A DNA stretch of 64,000 bases from Hydractinia symbiolongicarpus (taxonomy: Eukaryota > Cnidaria > Hydrozoa > Anthoathecata > Hydractiniidae): contig NC_079887.1 of the NCBI RefSeq assembly GCF_029227915.1, positions 1,426,001-1,490,000 on the forward strand, written 5' to 3'. The notes beneath the pieces were generated by a model. That model searched no databases. It had not been told where the DNA came from and saw only the letters and a program-made list of their open reading frames with translations. Both the position numbers and the translations under genes were made by a program. This document shows positions 1 to 12,300 of this stretch, in pieces. Position 1 is the first letter of the stretch. Every line of letters begins with the position of its first letter.

Positions 1-79
1 AAACCTGCGATTTCCGTAAATCCCGGACTCGGCCCGTATAGTAAAAAAAGTACCCGGGATGTAAACTCATTTCCCGAAC

Positions 80-2003
80 GATTTTTTAAATTATTTTTTC
101 ACCACTACAACGCATGAGACTTGTAGTTTTTAAAAATGTTTTCATTTTTGATGAGACGCTGAATAAAAAAAGTTTAATCGCCGGCAAACGAAAACCCGCC
201 ATTTCCCGTAAATCCCGGGCTTGGCCCGTATAGTCGAATGTATACAAAGAAAGAACCCTGTGAGTAAACTCATTTCCCGAACGATTTTTTAAATTATTTT
301 TTCACCACTAAAACGCATGAGACTTGTAGTTTTCAGAAATGTTTTCATTTTTGATGAGACGCTTAATGAAAGTGGTTTAATCGCCAGCAAACGAAAACCC
401 GCGATTTCCCGTAAATCCCGGGTTTGGCCCGTATAGTCGAATGTATACAAAGAAAGTACCCTGTGAGTAAACTCATTTCCAAAACGATTTTTTAAATTAT
501 CTTTTCACCACTAAAACGCATGAGACTTGTAGTTTTCAAAAATGTTTTCATTTTTGATGAGACGCTGAATAAAAGAAGTTTAATCGCCGGCAAACGAAAA
601 CCCGCGATTTCCCGTAAATCACTGGCTTTGCCCGTATAGTCGAATGTATACAAAGAAAGTACCCTGTGAGTAAACTCATTTCCCGAACGATTTTTTAAAT
701 TATTTTTTCACCACTAAAACGCATGAGACTTGTAGTTTTTAAAAATGTTTTCATTTTTGATGAGACGCTGAATAAAAGAAGTTTAATCGCCGGCAAACGA
801 AAACCTGCGATTTCCGTAAATCCCGGACTCGGCCCGTATAGTAAAAAAAGTACCCGGGATGTAAACTCATTTCCCGAACGATTTTTTAAATTATTATTTC
901 ACCACTAAAACCCATGAGACTTGTAGTTTTCAGAAATGTTTTCATTTTTGATGAGACGCTTAATGAAAGTGGTTTAATCGCCAGCAAACTAAAACCCGCC
1001 ATTGCCCGTAAACCCCGGACTCGGCCCGTATAGTCAAAAGTATACAAAAAAATTACTCAGGGAGTAAACTCATTTTTGGAACGATTTTTTAAATTATTTT
1101 TTCACCACTACAACGCATGAGACTTGTAGTTTTTAAAAATGTTTTCATTTTTGATGAGACGCTGAATAAAAAAAGTTTAATCGCCGGCAAACGAAAGCCC
1201 GCCATTTCCCGTAAATCCCGGGCTTGGCCCGCACAGTCGAATGTATACAAAGAAAGTACCCAGTGAGTAAACTCATTTCCCGAACGATTTTTTAAATTAT
1301 TTTTTCACCACTAAAACGCATGAGACTTGTACTTTTCAGAAATGTTTTCATTTTTGATGAGACGCTTAATGAAAGTTGTTTAATCGCCAGCAAACGAAAA
1401 CCCGCGATTTCCCGTAAATGCCGGACTCGGCCCGTATAGTCGAATGTATACAAAGAAAGTACCCTGTGAGTAAACTCATTTCCAAAACGATTTTTAAAAT
1501 TATCTTTTCACCACTAAAACGCATGAGACTTGTAGTTTTCAAAAATGTTTTCATTTTTGATGAGACGCTGAATAAAAGAAGTTTAATCGCCGGCAAACGA
1601 AAACCCGCGATTTCCCGTAAATCACGGGCTTTGCCCGTATAGTCGAATGTATACAAAGAAAGTACCCTGTGAGTAAACTCATTTCCCGAACGATTTTTTA
1701 AATTATTTTTTCACCACTAAAACGCATGAGACTTGTAGTTTTTGAAAATGTTTTCATTTTTGATGAGACGCTGAATAAAAGAAGTTTAATCGACGGCAAA
1801 CGAAAACCTGCGATTTCCGTAAATCCCGGACTCGGCCCGTATAGTAAAGAAAGTACCCGGGATGTAAACTCATTTCCCGAACGATTTTTTAAATTATTAT
1901 TTCACCACTAAAACCCATGAGACTTGTAGTTTTCAGAAATGTTTTCATTTTTGATGAGACGCTTAATGAAAGTGGTTTAATCGCCAGCAAACTAAAACCC
2001 GCG
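80..2003 (+). repeat. 5-monomer tandem period of 1003 bp
   Basis: Sequence from about 80 to 1000 aligns with 1083 to 2003 at an offset of 1003 bp, for example the short monomer at 723 against the one at 1726. Scattered substitutions separate the copies. The last short monomer and its neighbour recur again 1611 bp later at 3337. At the very start, positions 1-95 also match 801-895. Confidence 0.8.
1624..1638. repeat. GC-rich 6-bp hairpin (ACGGGC-TTT-GCCCGT), exemplar
   Basis: A perfect 6-bp stem with a three-base loop. The same form is at about 5049, 7479, 11321 and 13752. Ordinary lineage-2 monomers have the related CGGGC-TTG-GCCCG 5-bp stem, and lineage-1 monomers (CGGAC-TCG-GCCCG) carry one mismatch. 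It looks like no terminator, since the window has no gene. Confidence 0.6.
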
Positions 2004-4559
2004 ATTTTCCGTAAATCCCGGGCTTGGGCCGTATAGTCAAATGTATACAAAGAAAGTACCCTGTGAGTAAACTCATTTCCAAAACGATTTTTTAAAGTAT
2101 TTTTTCACCACTAAAACGCATGAGACTTGTAGTTTTCAGAAATGTTTTCATTTTTGATGAGACGCTTAATGAAAGTGGTTTAATCGCCAGCAAACGAAAA
2201 CCCGCAATTTCCCGTAAATCCCGGGCTTGGCCCGTATAGTCGAATGTTTACAAAGAAAGTACCCTGTGAGTAAACTCATTTCCAAACGATTTTTTAAATT
2301 ATCTTTTCACCACTAAAACGCATGAGACTTGTAGTTTTCAAAAATGTTTTCATTTTTGATGAGACGCTGAATAAAAAAAGTTTAATCGCCAGCAAACGAG
2401 CACCCGCGATTTCCCGTAAGCCCCTGACTCGACCCGTATAGTCAAAAGTATACAGAGAAAGTACCCTGTGAGTAAACTCATTTCCCGAACGATTTTTTAA
2501 ATTACTTTTTCACCACTAAAACGCATGAGACTTGTAGTTTTCAGAAATGTTTTCATTTTTGATGAGACGCTTAATGAAAGTGGTTTAATCGCCAGCAAAC
2601 GAAAACCCGCGATTTCCCGTAAATCCTGGGCTTGGCCCGTATAGTCGAATGTTTACAAAAAAAGTACCCTGTGAGTAAACTCATTTCCAAAACGATTTTT
2701 TAAATTATCTTTTCACCACTAAAACGCATGAGACTTGTAGTTTTCAAAAATGTTTTCATATTTGATGAAACGCTTAATGAAAGAGGTTTAATCACCGGCA
2801 AACGAAATCATGCGATTTCCCGTAAATCCCGGGCTTGGCCCGTATAGTCGAATGTATACAAAGAAAGTACCTAGGGAGTAAACTCATTTCCCGAACGATT
2901 TTTTAATTTTTTTTTTCACCACTAAAACGCATGAGACTTTTAGTTTTTAAAAATGTTTTCATTTTTGATGAGACGCTGAACAAAAGAAGTTTAATCGCCG
3001 GCAAACGAAAACCCGCCATTTCCCGTAAACCCCGGACTCGGCCCGTATAGTCAAAAGTATACAAAGAAATTACCCAGGGAGTAAACTCATTTTTCGTACG
3101 ATTTTTTAAATTATTTTTTCACCACTACAACGCATGAGACTTGTAGTTTTCAGAAATGTTTTCATTTTTGATGAGACGCTTAATGAAAGTGGTTTAATCG
3201 CCAGCAAACGAAAACCCGCGATTTCCCGTAAATCCCGGGTTTGGTCCGTATAGTCGAATGTATACAAAGAAAGTACCCTGTGAGTAAACTCATTTCCCGA
3301 ACGATTTTTTAAATTATTTTTTCACCACTAAAACGCATGAGACTTGTAGTTTTTAAAAATGTTTTCATTTTTGATGAGACGCTGAATAAAAGAAGTTTAA
3401 TCGCCGGCAAACGAAAACCTGCAATTTCCGTAAATCCCGGACTCGGCCCGTATAGTAAAGAAAGTACCCGGGATGTAAACTCATTTCCCGAACGATTTTT
3501 TAAATTATTATTTCACCACTAAAACCCATGAGACTTGTAGTTTTCAGAAATGTTTTCGTTTTTGATGAGACGCTTAATGAAAGTGGTTTAATCGCCAGCA
3601 AACTAAAACCCGCGATTTTCCGTAAATCCCGGGCTTGGGCCGTATAGTCAAATGTATACAAAGAAAGTACCCTGTGAGTAAACTCATTTCCAAAACGATT
3701 TTTTAAATTATCTTTTCACCACTAAAACGCATGAGACTTGTAGTTTTCAGAAATGTTTTCATTTTTGATGAGACGCTTAATGAAAGTGGTTTAATCGCCA
3801 GCAAACGAAACCCCGCGATTTCCCGTAAATCCCGGACTTGGCCCGTATAGTCGAATGTTTACAAAGAAAGTACCCTGTGAGTAAACTCATTTCCAAAGCG
3901 ATTTTTCAAATTATTTTTTCACCACTAAAACGCATGAGACTTGTAGTTTTTAAAAATGTTTTCATTTTTGATGAGACGCTGAATAAAAGAAGTTTAATCG
4001 CCGGCAAACGAAAACCCGCCATTTCCCGTAAACCCCGGACTCGGCCCGTATAGTCAAAAGTATACAAAGAAATTACCCAGGGAGTAAACTCATTTTTCGA
4101 ACGATTTTTTAAATTATTTTTTCACCACTACAACGCATGAGACTTGTAGTTTTTAAAAATGTTTTCATTTTTGATGAGACGCTGAATAAAAGAAGTTTAA
4201 TCGCCGGCAAACGAAAACCCGCCATTTCCCGTAAATCCCGGGCTTGGCCCGTATAGTCGAATGTATACAAAGAAAGTACCCTGTGAGAAAACTCATTTCC
4301 CGAACGATTTTTTAAATTATTTTTTCACCACTAAAACGCATGAGACTTGTAGTTTTCAGAAATGTTTTCATTTTTGATGAGACGCTTAATGAAAGTGGTT
4401 TAATCGCCAGCAAACGAAAACCCGCGATTTCCCGTGAATCCCGGGCTTGGCCCGTATAGTCGAATGTATACAAAGAAAGTACCTTGTGAGTAAACTCATT
4501 TCTAAAACGATTTTTTAAATTATCTTTTCACCACTAAAACGCATGAGACTTGTAGTTTT

Positions 4560-7500
4560 CAGAAATGTTTTCAATTTTGATGAGACGCTGAAAGAAAGAA
4601 GTTAAATCGCCGGCAAACGAAAACCCGCCATATCCCATAAACCCCTGACTCGGCCCGTATAGTCAAAAGTATACAAAGAAATTACCCAGGGAGTAAACTC
4701 ATTTTCCGAACGATTTTTTAAATTATTTTTTCACCACTACAACGCATGAGACTTGTAGTTTTTAAAAATGTTTTCATTTTTGATGAGACGCTGAATAAAA
4801 GAAGTTTAATCGCCGGCAAACGAAAACCCGCCATTTCCCGTAAACCCCGGACTCGGCCCGTATAGTCAAAAGTATACAAAGAAAGTACCCTGTGAGTAAA
4901 CTCATTTCCAAAACGATTTTTTAAATTATCTTTTCACCACTAAAACGCATGAGACTTGTAGTTTTCAAAAATGTTTTCATTTTTGATGAGACGCTGAATA
5001 AAAGAAGTTTAATCGCCGGCAAACGAAAACCCGCGATTTCCCGTAAATCACGGGCTTTGCCCGTATAGTCGAATGTATACAAAGAAAGTACCCTGTGAGT
5101 AAACTCATTTCCCGAACGATTTTTTAAATTATTTTTTCACCACTAAAACGCATGAGACTTGTAGTTTTCAGAAATGTTTTCATTTTTGATGAGACGCTTA
5201 ATGAAAGTGGTTTAATCGCCAGCAAACGAAAACCCGCGATTTCCCGTAAATCCCGGGCTTGGCCCGTATAGTCGAATGTTTACAAAGAAAGTACCCTGTG
5301 AGTAAACTCATTTCCAAAACGATTTTTTAAATTATCTTTTCACCACTAAAACGCATGAGACTTGTAGTTTTCAAAAATGTTTTCATTTTTGATGAGACGC
5401 TGAATAAAAAAAGTTTAATCGCCGGCAAACGAAAACCCGCGATTTACCGTAAGCCCCTGCTCGACCCGTATAGTCAAAAGTATACAGAGAAAGTACCCAG
5501 GGAGTAAACTCATTTCCCGAACGATTTTTTAAATTATTTTTTCACCACTAAAACGCATGAGACTTGTAGTTTTCAGAAATGTTTTCATTTTTGATGAGAC
5601 GCTTAATGAAAGTGGTTTAATCGCCAGCAAACGAAACCCCGCGATTTCCCGTAAATCCCGGACTTGGCCCGTATAGTCGAATGTTTACAAAGAAAGTACC
5701 CTGTGAGTAAACTCATTTCCAAAACGATTTTTTAAATTATCTTTTCACCACTAAAACGCATGAGACTTGTAGTTTTCAAAAATGTTTTCATTTTTGATGA
5801 GACGCTGAATAAAAGAAGTTTAATCGCCGGCAAACGAAAACCCGCCATTTCCCGTAAACCCCGGACTCGACCCGTATAGTCAAAAGTATACAGAGAAAGT
5901 ACCCAGGGAGTAAACTCATTTCCCGAACGATTTTTTATATTATTTTTTTACCACTAAACGCATGAGACTTGTAGTTTTCAAAAATATTTTTATATTTGAT
6001 GGGACGCTGAATAAAAGAAGTTTAATCGCCGGCAAACGAAGATCCGCGATTTCCCGTAAATCCCGGACTCGGCCCGTATAGTCAAAAGTGTAGAAAGAAA
6101 GTACCCTGTGAGTAAACTCATTTCCCGAACGATTTTTTAAATTATCTTTTCACCACTAAAACGCATGAGACTTGTAGTTTTCAAAAATGTTTTCATTTTT
6201 GATGAGACGCTGAATAAAAAAAGTTTAATCGCCGGCAAACGAAAACCCGCGATTTACCGTAAGCCCCTGCTCGACCCGTATAGTCAAAAGTATACAGAGA
6301 AAGTACCCAGGGAGTAAACTCATTTCCCGAACGATTTTTTAAATTATTTTTTCACCACTAAAACGCATGAGACTTGTAGTTTTCAGAAATGTTTTCATTT
6401 TTGATGAGACGCTTAATGAAAGTGGTTTAATCGCCAGCAAACGAAACCCCGCGATTTCCCGTAAATCCCGGACTTGGCCCGTATAGTCGAATGTTTACAA
6501 AGAAAGTACCCTGTGAGTAAACTCATTTCCAAAACGATTTTTTAAATTATCTTTTCACCACTAAAACGCATGAGACTTATAGTTTTCAAAAATGTTTTCA
6601 TTTTTGATGAGACGCTGAATAAAAGAAGTTTAATCGCCGGCAAACGAAAACCCGCCATTTCCCGTAAACCCCGGACTCGACCCGTATAGTCAAAAGTATA
6701 CAGAGAAAGTACCCAGGGAGTAAACTCATTTCCCGAACGATTTTTTATATTATTTTTTTACCACTAAACGCATGAGACTTGTAGTTTTCAAAAATATTTT
6801 TATATTTGATGGGACGCTGAATAAAAGAAGTTTAATCGCCGGCAAACGAAGATCCGCGATTTCCCGTAAATCCCGGACTCGGCCCGTATAGTCAAAAGTG
6901 TACAAAGAAAGTACCCAGGGAGTAAACTCATTTCCCGAACGATTTTTTAAATTATCTTTTCACCACTAAAACGCATGAGACTTGTAGTTTTCAGAAATGT
7001 TTTCAATTTTGATGAGACGCTGAAAGAAAGAAGTTAAATCGCCGGCAAACGAAAACCCGCCATATCCCATAAACCCCTGACTCGGCCCGTATAGTCAAAA
7101 GTATACAAAGAAATTACCCAGGGAGTAAACTCATTTTCCGAACGATTTTTTAAATTATTTTTTCACCACTACAACGCATGAGACTTGTAGTTTTTAAAAT
7201 GTTTCATTTTTGATGAGACGCTGAATAAAAGAAGTTTAATCGCCGGCAAACGAAAACCCATCATTTCCCGTAAACCCCGGACTCGGCCCGTATAGTCAAA
7301 AGTATACAAAGAAAGTACCCTGTGAGTAAACTCATTTCCAAAACGATTTTTTAAATTATCTTTTCACCACTAAAACGCATGAGACTTGTAGTTTTCAAAA
7401 ATGTTTTCATTTTTGATGAGACGCTGAATAAAAGAAGTTTAATCGCCGGCAAACGAAAACCCGCGATTTCCCGTAAATCACGGGCTTTGCCCGTATAGTC

Positions 7501-8570
7501 GAATGTATACAAAGAAAGTACCCTGTGAGTAAACTCATTTCCCGAACGATTTTTTAAATTATTTTTTCTCCACTAAAACGCATGAGACTTGTAGTTTTCA
7601 GAAATGTTTTCATTTTTGATGAGACGCTTAATGAAAGTGGTTCAATCGCCAGCAAACGAAAACCCGCGATTTCCCGTAAATCCCGGGCTTGGCCCGTATA
7701 GTCGAATGTTTACAAAGAAAGTACCCTGTGAGTAAACTCATTTCCAAAACGATTTTTTAAATTATCTTTTCACCACTAAAACGCATGAGACTTGTAGTTT
7801 TCAAAAATGTTTTCATTTTTGATGAGACGCTGAATAAAAAAAGTTTAATCGCCGGCAAACGAAAACCCGCGATTTACCGTAAGCCCCTGCTCGACCCGTA
7901 TAGTCAAAAGTATACAGAGAAAGTACCCAGGGAGTAAACTCATTTCCCGAACGATTTTTTAAATTATTTTTTCACCACTAAAACGCATGAGACTTGTAGT
8001 TTTCAGAAATGTTTTCATTTTTGATGAGACGCTTAATGAAAGTGGTTTAATCGCCAGCAAACGAAACCCCGCGATTTCCCGTAAATCCCGGACTTGGCCC
8101 GTATAGTCGAATGTTTACAAAGAAAGTACCCTGTGAGTAAACTCATTTCCAAAACGATTTTTTAAATTATCTTTTCACCACTAAAACGCATGAGACTTGT
8201 AGTTTTCAAAAATGTTTTCATTTTTGATGAGACGCTGAATAAAAGAAGTTTAATCGCCGGCAAACAAAAACCCGCCATTTCCCGTAAACCCCGGACTCGA
8301 CCCGTATAGTCAAAAGTATACAGAGAAAGTACCCAGGGAGTAAACTCATTTCCCGAACGATTTTTTATATTATTTTTTTACCACTAAACGCATGAGACTT
8401 GTAGTTTTCAAAAATATTTTTATATTTGATGGGACGCTGAATAAAAGAAGTTTAATCGCCGGCAAACGAAGATCCGCGATTTCTCGTAAATCCCGGACTC
8501 GGCCCGTATAGTCAAAAGTGTACAAAGAAAGTACCCAGGGAGTAAACTCATTTCCCGAACGATTTTTTAA
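4560..8570 (+). repeat. Nested 810-bp blocks in order P-Q-Q-P-Q
   Basis: Inside the 6.27-kb unit, 4-monomer blocks of about 810 bp recur. Q blocks (about 5340-6150, 6150-6960 and 7770-8580) carry GATTTACCGTAAGCCCCTGC and the AATATTTTTATATT monomer. P blocks (about 4560-5340 and 6990-7770) carry TTTTCAATTTTG, GAAAGAAAGAAG and ATCACGGGCTTTG. P+Q repeats at 2430-2432 bp and Q+Q at 810 bp, so at least two rounds of duplication preceded the 6.27-kb event. The same arrangement is in copy 2 at +6273. Confidence 0.85.
5962..6164 (+). repeat. Exemplar monomer, AATATTTTTATATTTGATGGG subtype
   Basis: It carries CAAAAATATTTTTATATTTGATGGGACG and GCAAACGAAGATCC. The monomer before it ends in TTTTTTATATTATTTTTTTACC and lacks one A in CACTAAACGC. 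The pair recurs at about 6770, 8390, 12230, 13045 and 14665, all inside the 6.27-kb duplication. Milder relatives occur at 36480, 44300 and 57540. Confidence 0.85.
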
Positions 8571-9370
8571 ATTATTTTTTAACCACTAAAACCCATGAGA
8601 CTTTTAGTTTTTAAAAATGTTTTCATTTTTGATGAGACGCTGAAAGAAAGAAGTTAAGTCGCCGGCAAACGAAAACCCGCCTTATCCCATAAACCCCTGA
8701 CTCGGCCCGTATAGTCAAAAGTATACAAAGAAATTACCCAGGGAGTAAACTCATTTTCCGAACGATTTTTTAAATTATTTTTTCACCACTACAACGCATG
8801 AGACTTGTAGTTTTTAAAAATGTTTTCATTTTTGATGAGACGCTGAATAAAAGAAGTTTAATCGCCGGCAAACGAAAACCCGCCATTTCCCGTAAACCCC
8901 GGACTCGGCCCGTATAGTCAAAAGTATACAAAGAAAGTACCCAGGGAGTAAACTCATTTTCCGAACGATTTTTTAAATTATTTTTTCACCACTACAACGC
9001 ATGAGACTTGTAGTTTTCAAAAATGTTTTCATTTTTGATGAGACGCTGAATAAAAGAAGTTTATTCGCACTCAAACGAAAATCCGCGATTTCCCGTAAAT
9101 CCCGGACTCGGCCCGTAAAGTCCAAAGTATACAAAGAAAGTACCCAGGGAGTAAACTCATTTTCCGAACGATTCTTTAAATTATTTTTTCACCACTAAAA
9201 CGCATGAGACTTGCAGTTTTCAAAAATGTTTTCATATTTGATGAGACGCTTAATGAAAGAGGTTTAATCGCCGGCAAACGAAATCCCGCGATTTCCCGTA
9301 AATCCCGGGCTTGGCCCGTATATTCGAATGTATACAAAGAAAGTACCTAGGGAGTGAACTCATTTCCCGA

Positions 9371-12300
9371 ACGATTTTTTAAATTATTTTTTCACCACTA
9401 CAACGCATGAGACTTGTAGTTTTCAGAAATGTTTTCATTTTTGATGAGACGCTTAATGAAAGTGGTTTAATCGCCAGCAAACGAAAACCCGCGATTTCCC
9501 GTAAATCCCGGGTTTGGTCCGTATAGTCGAATGTATACAAAGAAAGTACCCTGTGAGTAAACTCATTTCCCGAACGATTTTTTAAATTATTTTTTCACCA
9601 CTAAAACGCATGAGACTTGTAGTTTTTAAAAATGTTTTCATTTTTGATGAGACGCTGAATAAAAGAAGTTTAATCGCCGGCAAACGAAAACCTGCAATTT
9701 CCGTAAATCCCGGACTCGGCCCGTATAGTAAAGAAAGTACCCGGGATGTAAACTCATTTCCCGAACGATTTTTTAAATTATTATTTCACCACTAAAACCC
9801 ATGAGACTTGTAGTTTTCAGAAATGTTTTCGTTTTTGATGAGACGCTTAATGAAAGTGGTTTAATCGCCAGCAAACTAAAACCCGCGATTTTCCGTAAAT
9901 CCCGGGCTTGGGCCGTATAGTCAAATGTATACAAAGAAAGTACCCTGTGAGTAAACTCATTTCCAAAACGATTTTTTAAATTATCTTTTCACCACTAAAA
10001 CGCATGAGACTTGTAGTTTTCAGAAATGTTTTCATTTTTGATGAGACGCTTAATGAAAGTGGTTTAATCGCCAGCAAACGAAACCCCGCGATTTCCCGTA
10101 AATCCCGGACTTGGCCCGTATAGTCGAATGTTTACAAAGAAAGTACCCTGTGAGTAAACTCATTTCCAAAGCGATTTTTCAAATTATTTTTTCACCACTA
10201 AAACGCATGAGACTTGTAGTTTTTAAAAATGTTTTCATTTTTGATGAGACGCTGAATAAAAGAAGTTTAATCGCCGGCAAACGAAAACCCGCCATTTCCC
10301 GTAAACCCCGGACTCGGCCCGTATAGTCAAAAGTATACAAAGAAATTACCCAGGGAGTAAACTCATTTTTCGAACGATTTTTTAAATTATTTTTTCACCA
10401 CTACAACGCATGAGACTTGTAGTTTTTAAAAATGTTTTCATTTTTGATGAGACGCTGAATAAAAGAAGTTTAATCGCCGGCAAACGAAAACCCGCCATTT
10501 CCCGTAAATCCCGGGCTTGGCCCGTATAGTCGAATGTATACAAAGAAAGTACCCTGTGAGAAAACTCATTTCCCGAACGATTTTTTAAATTATTTTTTCA
10601 CCACTAAAACGCATGAGACTTGTAGTTTTCAGAAATGTTTTCATTTTTGATGAGACGCTTAATGAAAGTGGTTTAATCGCCAGCAAACGAAAACCCGCGA
10701 TTTCCCGTGAATCCCGGGCTTGGCCCGTATAGTCGAATGTATACAAAGAAAGTACCTTGTGAGTAAACTCATTTCTAAAACGATTTTTTAAATTATCTTT
10801 TCACCACTAAAACGCATGAGACTTGTAGTTTTCAGAAATGTTTTCAATTTTGATGAGACGCTGAAAGAAAGAAGTTAAATCGCCGGCAAACGAAAACCCG
10901 CCATATCCCATAAACCCCTGACTCGGCCCGTATAGTCAAAAGTATACAAAGAAATTACCCAGGGAGTAAACTCATTTTCCGAACGATTTTTTAAATTATT
11001 TTTTCACCACTACAACGCATGAGACTTGTAGTTTTTAAAAATGTTTTCATTTTTGATGAGACGCTGAATAAAAGAAGTTTAATCGCCGGCAAACGAAAAC
11101 CCGCCATTTCCCGTAAACCCCGGACTCGGCCCGTATAGTCAAAAGTATACAAAGAAAGTACCCTGTGAGTAAACTCATTTCCAAAACGATTTTTTAAATT
11201 ATCTTTTCACCACTAAAACGCATGAGACTTGTAGTTTTCAAAAATGTTTTCATTTTTGATGAGACGCTGAATAAAAGAAGTTTAATCGCCGGCAAACGAA
11301 AACCCGCGATTTCCCGTAAATCACGGGCTTTGCCCGTATAGTCGAATGTATACAAAGAAAGTACCCTGTGAGTAAACTCATTTCCCGAACGATTTTTTAA
11401 ATTATTTTTTCACCACTAAAACGCATGAGACTTGTAGTTTTCAGAAATGTTTTCATTTTTGATGAGACGCTTAATGAAAGTGGTTTAATCGCCAGCAAAC
11501 GAAAACCCGCGATTTCCCGTAAATCCCGGGCTTGGCCCGTATAGTCGAATGTTTACAAAGAAAGTACCCTGTGAGTAAACTCATTTCCAAAACGATTTTT
11601 TAAATTATCTTTTCACCACTAAAACGCATGAGACTTGTAGTTTTCAAAAATGTTTTCATTTTTGATGAGACGCTGAATAAAAAAAGTTTAATCGCCGGCA
11701 AACGAAAACCCGCGATTTACCGTAAGCCCCTGCTCGACCCGTATAGTCAAAAGTATACAGAGAAAGTACCCAGGGAGTAAACTCATTTCCCGAACGATTT
11801 TTTAAATTATTTTTTCACCACTAAAACGCATGAGACTTGTAGTTTTCAGAAATGTTTTCATTTTTGATGAGACGCTTAATGAAAGTGGTTTAATCGCCAG
11901 CAAACGAAACCCCGCGATTTCCCGTAAATCCCGGACTTGGCCCGTATAGTCGAATGTTTACAAAGAAAGTACCCTGTGAGTAAACTCATTTCCAAAACGA
12001 TTTTTTAAATTATCTTTTCACCACTAAAACGCATGAGACTTGTAGTTTTCAAAAATGTTTTCATTTTTGATGAGACGCTGAATAAAAGAAGTTTAATCGC
12101 CGGCAAACGAAAACCCGCCATTTCCCGTAAACCCCGGACTCGACCCGTATAGTCAAAAGTATACAGAGAAAGTACCCAGGGAGTAAACTCATTTCCCGAA
12201 CGATTTTTTATATTATTTTTTTACCACTAAACGCATGAGACTTGTAGTTTTCAAAAATATTTTTATATTTGATGGGACGCTGAATAAAAGAAGTTTAATC

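Larger units (their letters stand above)
3098..9370 (+). repeat. 6273-bp higher-order unit, copy 1 (about 31 monomers)
   Basis: At an offset of 6273 bp this segment matches 9371-15643 almost perfectly. It shares rare private changes: TTCGTTTTTG at 3550, GAGAAAACTC at 4286, AAAATGTTTCATT at 7197, TTTTCTCCACT at 7564 and GTGTAGAAAG at 6088. The only difference I noticed by eye is G at 8867 against A at 15140. The left edge is set by mismatches at 3093-3097. Confidence 0.93.

Noticed and set aside
1624-1638. Rho-independent terminator from the GC hairpin
   Set aside because: The stem is only 6 bp, no T run follows directly, and there is no gene to terminate.
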